Assembly (NCBI GenBank): GCA_937891805.1
Contig: CALATK010000012.1
Span: forward strand, 1-8,103
From: an uncultured Fibrobacter sp.
GTDB taxonomy: Bacteria > Fibrobacterota > Fibrobacteria > Fibrobacterales > Fibrobacteraceae
Direction of reading: 5' to 3'
Length of the DNA stretch: 8,103 nucleotides
The notes below the pieces were generated by a model, which ran no database searches, was not told the origin of the DNA, and saw nothing but the letters and a program-made list of their open reading frames with translations. The position numbers were made by a program, and so were the translations under genes. How positions within the stretch are numbered: position 1 is the first letter of the stretch; every line of letters begins with the position of its first letter. This document shows, piece after piece, positions 5,653 through 8,103 of this stretch.

Positions 5653-6140
5653 ATGCAGATTAATGAAGTTCCGAATGCGAAGGTCGGTATCGTTGCGGGT
5701 AGCAAGTCCGACCAGGAAACTGTAGACAAGATCACCGCGGTGCTGAACAATCCCCAGCTGATGCAGCAGTGTGGGAATTCAACATCCTCTCCGCGCACCG
5801 CACCCCGAACGCCACCGCGAAGTATGCTCGCGAAGCCGCCGGGCGAGGCCTCCAGGTCCTCATCGGTGTTGCTGGCCTTGCTGCAGCCCTCCCGGGCGTG
5901 CTCGCAGGGCACACGATTCTTCCGGTCATTGGCCTGCCCTGCGCCGGCGGCCCGCTCAACGGCGTCGATGCCCTGCACTCCATCGTGCAGATGCCCCCGG
6001 GAATCCCGGTGGCAACGGTCGGCATCGGTAACGGCAAGAACGCCGGTTACCTCGCCGCCCACATCGTCGCCATCGCAGACCCCGCAGTTCGCGAAAAGCT
6101 CGTCGCCTACCGCAAGAGCCTCGGAGATATTGAAGGGTAG
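5653..6140 (+). pseudogene. purE: N5-carboxyaminoimidazole ribonucleotide mutase, frameshifted
   Basis: PurE converts N5-CAIR to CAIR in purine synthesis. The gene starts at ATG 5653 behind AAGGA (5641-5645) and reads MQINEVPNAKVGIVAGSKSD, with the GSKSD substrate loop at residues 16-20, as far as about LNNPQLMQQ. The rest of the enzyme (WEFNILSAHRTP, then the LPVIGLPCAGGPLNG and SIVQMPPGIPVATVGIGN blocks) continues in another frame from about 5769 to TAG at 6138-6140. One base is missing, or two are extra, between roughly 5751 and 5772; the spacing from GSKSD to SAHRTP is also about three residues longer than in E. coli. Both halves are otherwise complete and well conserved, which favours a recent mutation or a sequencing error over old decay. 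The GGPLNGVD and SIVQMP blocks resemble class I PurE, so a purK elsewhere would be expected. Confidence 0.85.
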
Positions 6141-6179
6141 TGGTTAGTGGTTGGTGGTTAGTGGTTGGTGGTTAGTGGT
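6138..6179 (+). repeat. Heptanucleotide tandem repeat, T(A/G)GTGGT x 6
   Basis: Six exact copies of a 7-base unit with one alternating position: TAGTGGT, TAGTGGT, TGGTGGT, TAGTGGT, TGGTGGT, TAGTGGT. The first copy contains the purE stop codon (TAG 6138-6140) and the last contains GTG 6175, the likely start of the next gene. No conventional ribosome binding site lies in it. Because seven is not a multiple of three, copy-number change would move start codons and upstream stops relative to the downstream frame. Confidence 0.9.
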
Positions 6180-6963
6180 TAGGAATAGCACTAAGTTTTG
6201 CTTCAAGGTCGCCGCGCTTGTGGCGGTCTTTGTTGCTGCATGTTTCGCCGGTGAGCCGAACCTTCCCGAGGTGAACGCCCCGTGGATGAAGGGCGAAAAG
6301 CTGACCTTCAGCCTTGGTTGGGGGTTCATTACGGCAGGTACTGCGACTCTCGAGGTCAAGCCGATTGCTGGCGGCAAGACGGAGTTCCTCACTTTTGCTA
6401 CTGGCAACAAGACCATCAACAAGATTTATCCGGTGGCTGACACCATCTATACCCGCGTGCGCAACAAGGGCCTTATGACCGAGGTGTTTCGCAAACATCT
6501 TCACGAAGGGAGCTACCACAACACTTCCGTGATCCGCTTCGACCGCAAGGGCGAGAAGGCTTGGCTTTCGGACACAGTCTTTACAGACATGAAAACTCGC
6601 AAGGTAAAGCGCTCTGCCGATACGGCAGTCGCTATCCAGGGTATGGAACACAGTATCATGTCAGCGTTTTACCTGGTGCGGACGCTCCCGCTCAAGGTGG
6701 GGGAGACCTCTCGGTTTTCTGCAGTGAGTGGGAAAAAAAGGTATGAACTAAAAGTGGTGGTTCATGGCAAGGAGACTCTAAAAACAGATGTTGGCACGGT
6801 AAATACGCTCAAGGTGGAGCCTATGCTGGATGGCGATGGTATTTTCAATTCCAAGGGACGGATCTTTATCTGGTTTACAGATGATGAACGACGGGTTCCT
6901 GTATTGATGGAATGCGAAATCGCCCTGGGTTCCATAAAGGCCAGTTTGAAAAAAATGGAATGA
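6175..6963 (+). CDS. Exported DUF3108-family protein
   Basis: From GTG 6175 the protein has 262 residues. It begins with a signal peptide: basic MVRNSTKFCFK, then a hydrophobic core VAALVAVFVAACFAG. VAAC resembles a lipobox, so it may be a lipoprotein; cleavage after CFA is the alternative. The mature part starts GEKLTFSLGWGFITAGTATLEV, the hallmark opening of DUF3108, and continues as β-strands (NKTINKIYPVADTIYTRV; VRTLPLKVGET; RIFIWFTDDERRVPVLME) to the conserved end. DUF3108 proteins are periplasmic or envelope β-rich proteins of unknown biochemical role. No ATG allows a signal peptide, and TTG 6151 or GTG 6154 would put repeat-encoded VVSGWW ahead of it. The start lies inside a heptamer repeat and lacks a Shine-Dalgarno, so translation may depend on purE read-through. 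The family is well supported; the start is less certain. Confidence 0.82.
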   Translation: MVRNSTKFCFKVAALVAVFVAACFAGEPNLPEVNAPWMKGEKLTFSLGWGFITAGTATLEVKPIAGGKTEFLTFATGNKTINKIYPVADTIYTRVRNKGLMTEVFRKHLHEGSYHNTSVIRFDRKGEKAWLSDTVFTDMKTRKVKRSADTAVAIQGMEHSIMSAFYLVRTLPLKVGETSRFSAVSGKKRYELKVVVHGKETLKTDVGTVNTLKVEPMLDGDGIFNSKGRIFIWFTDDERRVPVLMECEIALGSIKASLKKME

Positions 6964-7054
6964 TTTCGTATGCTAATATGGCGAAATTATGCAGAATACG
7001 CGGAAATGAAGCTTTTTTTACACAGATAGAATAGAAAAAAGGCGATAAATAAGT

Positions 7055-7060
7055 TATATT
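7055..7060 (+). promoter_or_regulatory. Probable -10 element for the barrel protein gene
   Basis: TATATT sits 31 bases before the ATG at 7092, in an A-rich stretch (GATAAATAAGT just upstream). The -35 region is A-rich without a good consensus match. A gene-specific promoter is expected here because the DUF3108 gene ends 128 bases upstream and codon composition changes. Confidence 0.4.
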
Positions 7061-7091
7061 CCAAGGACGATTTACTAATCAGAGGCTTTTA

Positions 7092-8003
7092 ATGTTTAAA
7101 AAATTGTGCTTGACTCTTTGCCTGACGGCATTCCTTGCTTGGGCCGACGAGTTTGATGATTTTGATGATGACGCTGGTGCTGTTTCTGCCGCCAATACCG
7201 AGGCTGCCGCTCCAGCGGAGTCCGCCGGTGCTGGTTCGGACGATGAATTTGAAGAAGTCGAAGACTCTCAGATGAGCCGTTCCAAGAGAGAGGATATGGA
7301 AGCTCGCAAAAAGTTTGAAGAAGACCAGCGGGCTGATGAATACGCAAACTCTCTGCGTCGTCGAGATTGGCTCAAAGATCGCCTGATGTTGCAGATTGGT
7401 ATGGGTTCTCGTTATCCGTTTATGGGTGAAACCGGTATGGGTATGGGCTTTGGTGCCGGTGCTGAATATATCACCCGTTGGCATTTCGGTCTTTATGGCT
7501 CCTTTGGTTTCCTCCCCAAGGGAACGGACACGGACTTTGACGATATAGAATTGGAAGGTGGTACGGGCTACAAGGTGGGTCTTAACTATTACCTGTTCCC
7601 CAAGAACCCGTTGCATTTGGGACTTTCTGTTTCTTATGGTACTGTGTATTTTGACCACAATGTCAAGCCAGACGACGGAATCCGTCCGTTAATCAAGGTG
7701 GATGGTTTCCAGTTCGATGCAATTATTGCCTACCTGACCAATGAGTGGTATTATCTCCAGTTCTCCTTCGGCATGTATTATGCTCCGAAACTTGCTAAGA
7801 AGGATGAGTCTAACCCCAGCCTTCGCTGGACAGACAAAAGACAGGAGGCTCTGGAGTCTGCCGTGGTTAACGAAGACGGTATGAGCAAAACGGGTATTGT
7901 CTTCGGCATCGCCATTGGCTATGCACTTCCGGAATTCTTCCCGGACGATACGGAAAAGCGCCGTCGTGAACGTGAAAAGGAACGCGAACGTTCCGGCCGC
8001 TAG
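7092..8003 (+). CDS. Exported, probably outer-membrane β-barrel protein, function unknown
   Basis: A 303-residue protein with AGAGG seven bases or so before its ATG. It has a signal peptide MFKKLCLTLCLTAFLAWA, with cleavage likely before DEF. Residues 19-60 are a low-complexity acidic and Ala-rich segment (DEFDDFDDD, then EAAAPAESAGAG, then DDEFEEVED). Residues 62-96 are a highly charged helix (SRSKREDMEARKKFEEDQRA). From about 98 to 280 the pattern is alternating aromatic and small residues in strand-length runs, rich in Gly and Tyr (MGMGFGAGAEYITRW, HFGLYGSFGFLP, KVGLNYYLF, LGLSVSYGTVYFD, YYLQFSFGMYYAPK, IVFGIAIGYALPEFF), typical of an eight- or ten-strand barrel. It does not end in the aromatic residue many barrels have; a basic/acidic tail (EKRRREREKERERSGR) follows. 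I do not recognise a named family. Surface location is inferred. Confidence 0.75.
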   Translation: MFKKLCLTLCLTAFLAWADEFDDFDDDAGAVSAANTEAAAPAESAGAGSDDEFEEVEDSQMSRSKREDMEARKKFEEDQRADEYANSLRRRDWLKDRLMLQIGMGSRYPFMGETGMGMGFGAGAEYITRWHFGLYGSFGFLPKGTDTDFDDIELEGGTGYKVGLNYYLFPKNPLHLGLSVSYGTVYFDHNVKPDDGIRPLIKVDGFQFDAIIAYLTNEWYYLQFSFGMYYAPKLAKKDESNPSLRWTDKRQEALESAVVNEDGMSKTGIVFGIAIGYALPEFFPDDTEKRRREREKERERSGR

Positions 8004-8015
8004 TTGCTAGTAGAA

Positions 8016-8043
8016 AAAGCCCACGGATGTGGGCTTTCTTTTT
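8016..8043 (+). terminator. Intrinsic terminator after the barrel protein gene
   Basis: AAAGCCCAC (8016-8024) pairs perfectly with GTGGGCTTT (8029-8037) around a GGAT loop. A T-rich run to 8043 follows, with one C. It starts 12 bases after the stop codon. Confidence 0.92.
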
Positions 8044-8055
8044 GTATGAACCGAA

Positions 8056-8078
8056 AACCACCAGCTGGGCTGGTGGTT
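8056..8078 (-). terminator. Second hairpin, possible terminator for a minus-strand gene
   Basis: AACCACCAGC (8056-8065) pairs with GCTGGTGGTT (8069-8078) around a three-base loop. On the plus strand no T-run follows. On the minus strand the stem runs into TTTT-CGG, a short U-tract, so it could end a convergent gene entering from beyond the right edge. That gene is not visible in this window. Confidence 0.4.
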
Positions 8079-8103
8079 CTAAAGAAGCCTTCTGGCGGTG
8101 ATG

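Noticed and set aside
5750..5775. Programmed ribosomal frameshifting to express purE.
   Set aside because: No X-XXY-YYZ heptamer or downstream stimulatory structure is evident. CCC-C at 5752-5755 would favour the wrong direction (+1), and PurE is not known to be expressed this way.
8081..8103. Start of another gene at the right edge (ATG at 8101, or frames through 8081-8103).
   Set aside because: Only 23 bases remain after the last hairpin and no frame can be judged.

Overview
The window looks like chromosomal DNA of a Gram-negative anaerobe, most likely Fibrobacter or a close relative. That assignment is an inference. It rests on the mix of anaerobe redox genes (rubredoxin, flavoproteins, a Cys-type peroxidase), GC-rich core genes with A-rich leaders and AAGGA-type ribosome binding sites, a purD-purE pair, a DUF3108 envelope protein and a barrel-like exported protein with an acidic N-terminus. 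No rRNA or other taxonomic marker is present.

Layout. (1) 2-2236: a tightly packed plus-strand redox cluster. It holds the 3' end of a rubredoxin gene, an FMN-dependent oxidoreductase with a Cys cluster, a flavin-reductase-like protein, a 33-residue microprotein, a 58-residue winged-helix protein and a thioredoxin-type (Cys) glutathione peroxidase, and it closes with an intrinsic terminator. Together they suggest handling of oxygen or peroxide using rubredoxin, flavin and thiol electrons. (2) 2303-2779: a small unknown membrane protein. (3) 2780-4190: a scarred accessory region. It holds a NERD-like C-terminal remnant, a GNAT acetyltransferase cut off after its first third, and a markedly AT-rich minus-strand gene for a HhH-GPD DNA glycosylase-like protein. 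The tail of that gene runs into the antisense of the GNAT remnant, which suggests it arrived by transfer. (4) 4186-4344: a noncoding leader with several hairpins capped by CUUG and GUAA tetraloops, followed by a terminator-like hairpin and eight Ts. This is the arrangement expected of a cis-regulatory RNA controlling purD-purE. (5) 4345-6140: purD is intact; purE is complete at both ends but split by a frameshift near 5751-5772. (6) 6138-6963: a heptanucleotide tandem repeat runs from the purE stop codon into the start region of an exported DUF3108 protein. (7) 7092-8003: an exported, probably outer-membrane, barrel protein with its own promoter and terminator, followed by a second hairpin.

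The most interesting items are the structured purD leader, the transferred glycosylase with its scar, the heptamer repeat that supplies the start codon of the DUF3108 gene, and the purE frameshift.
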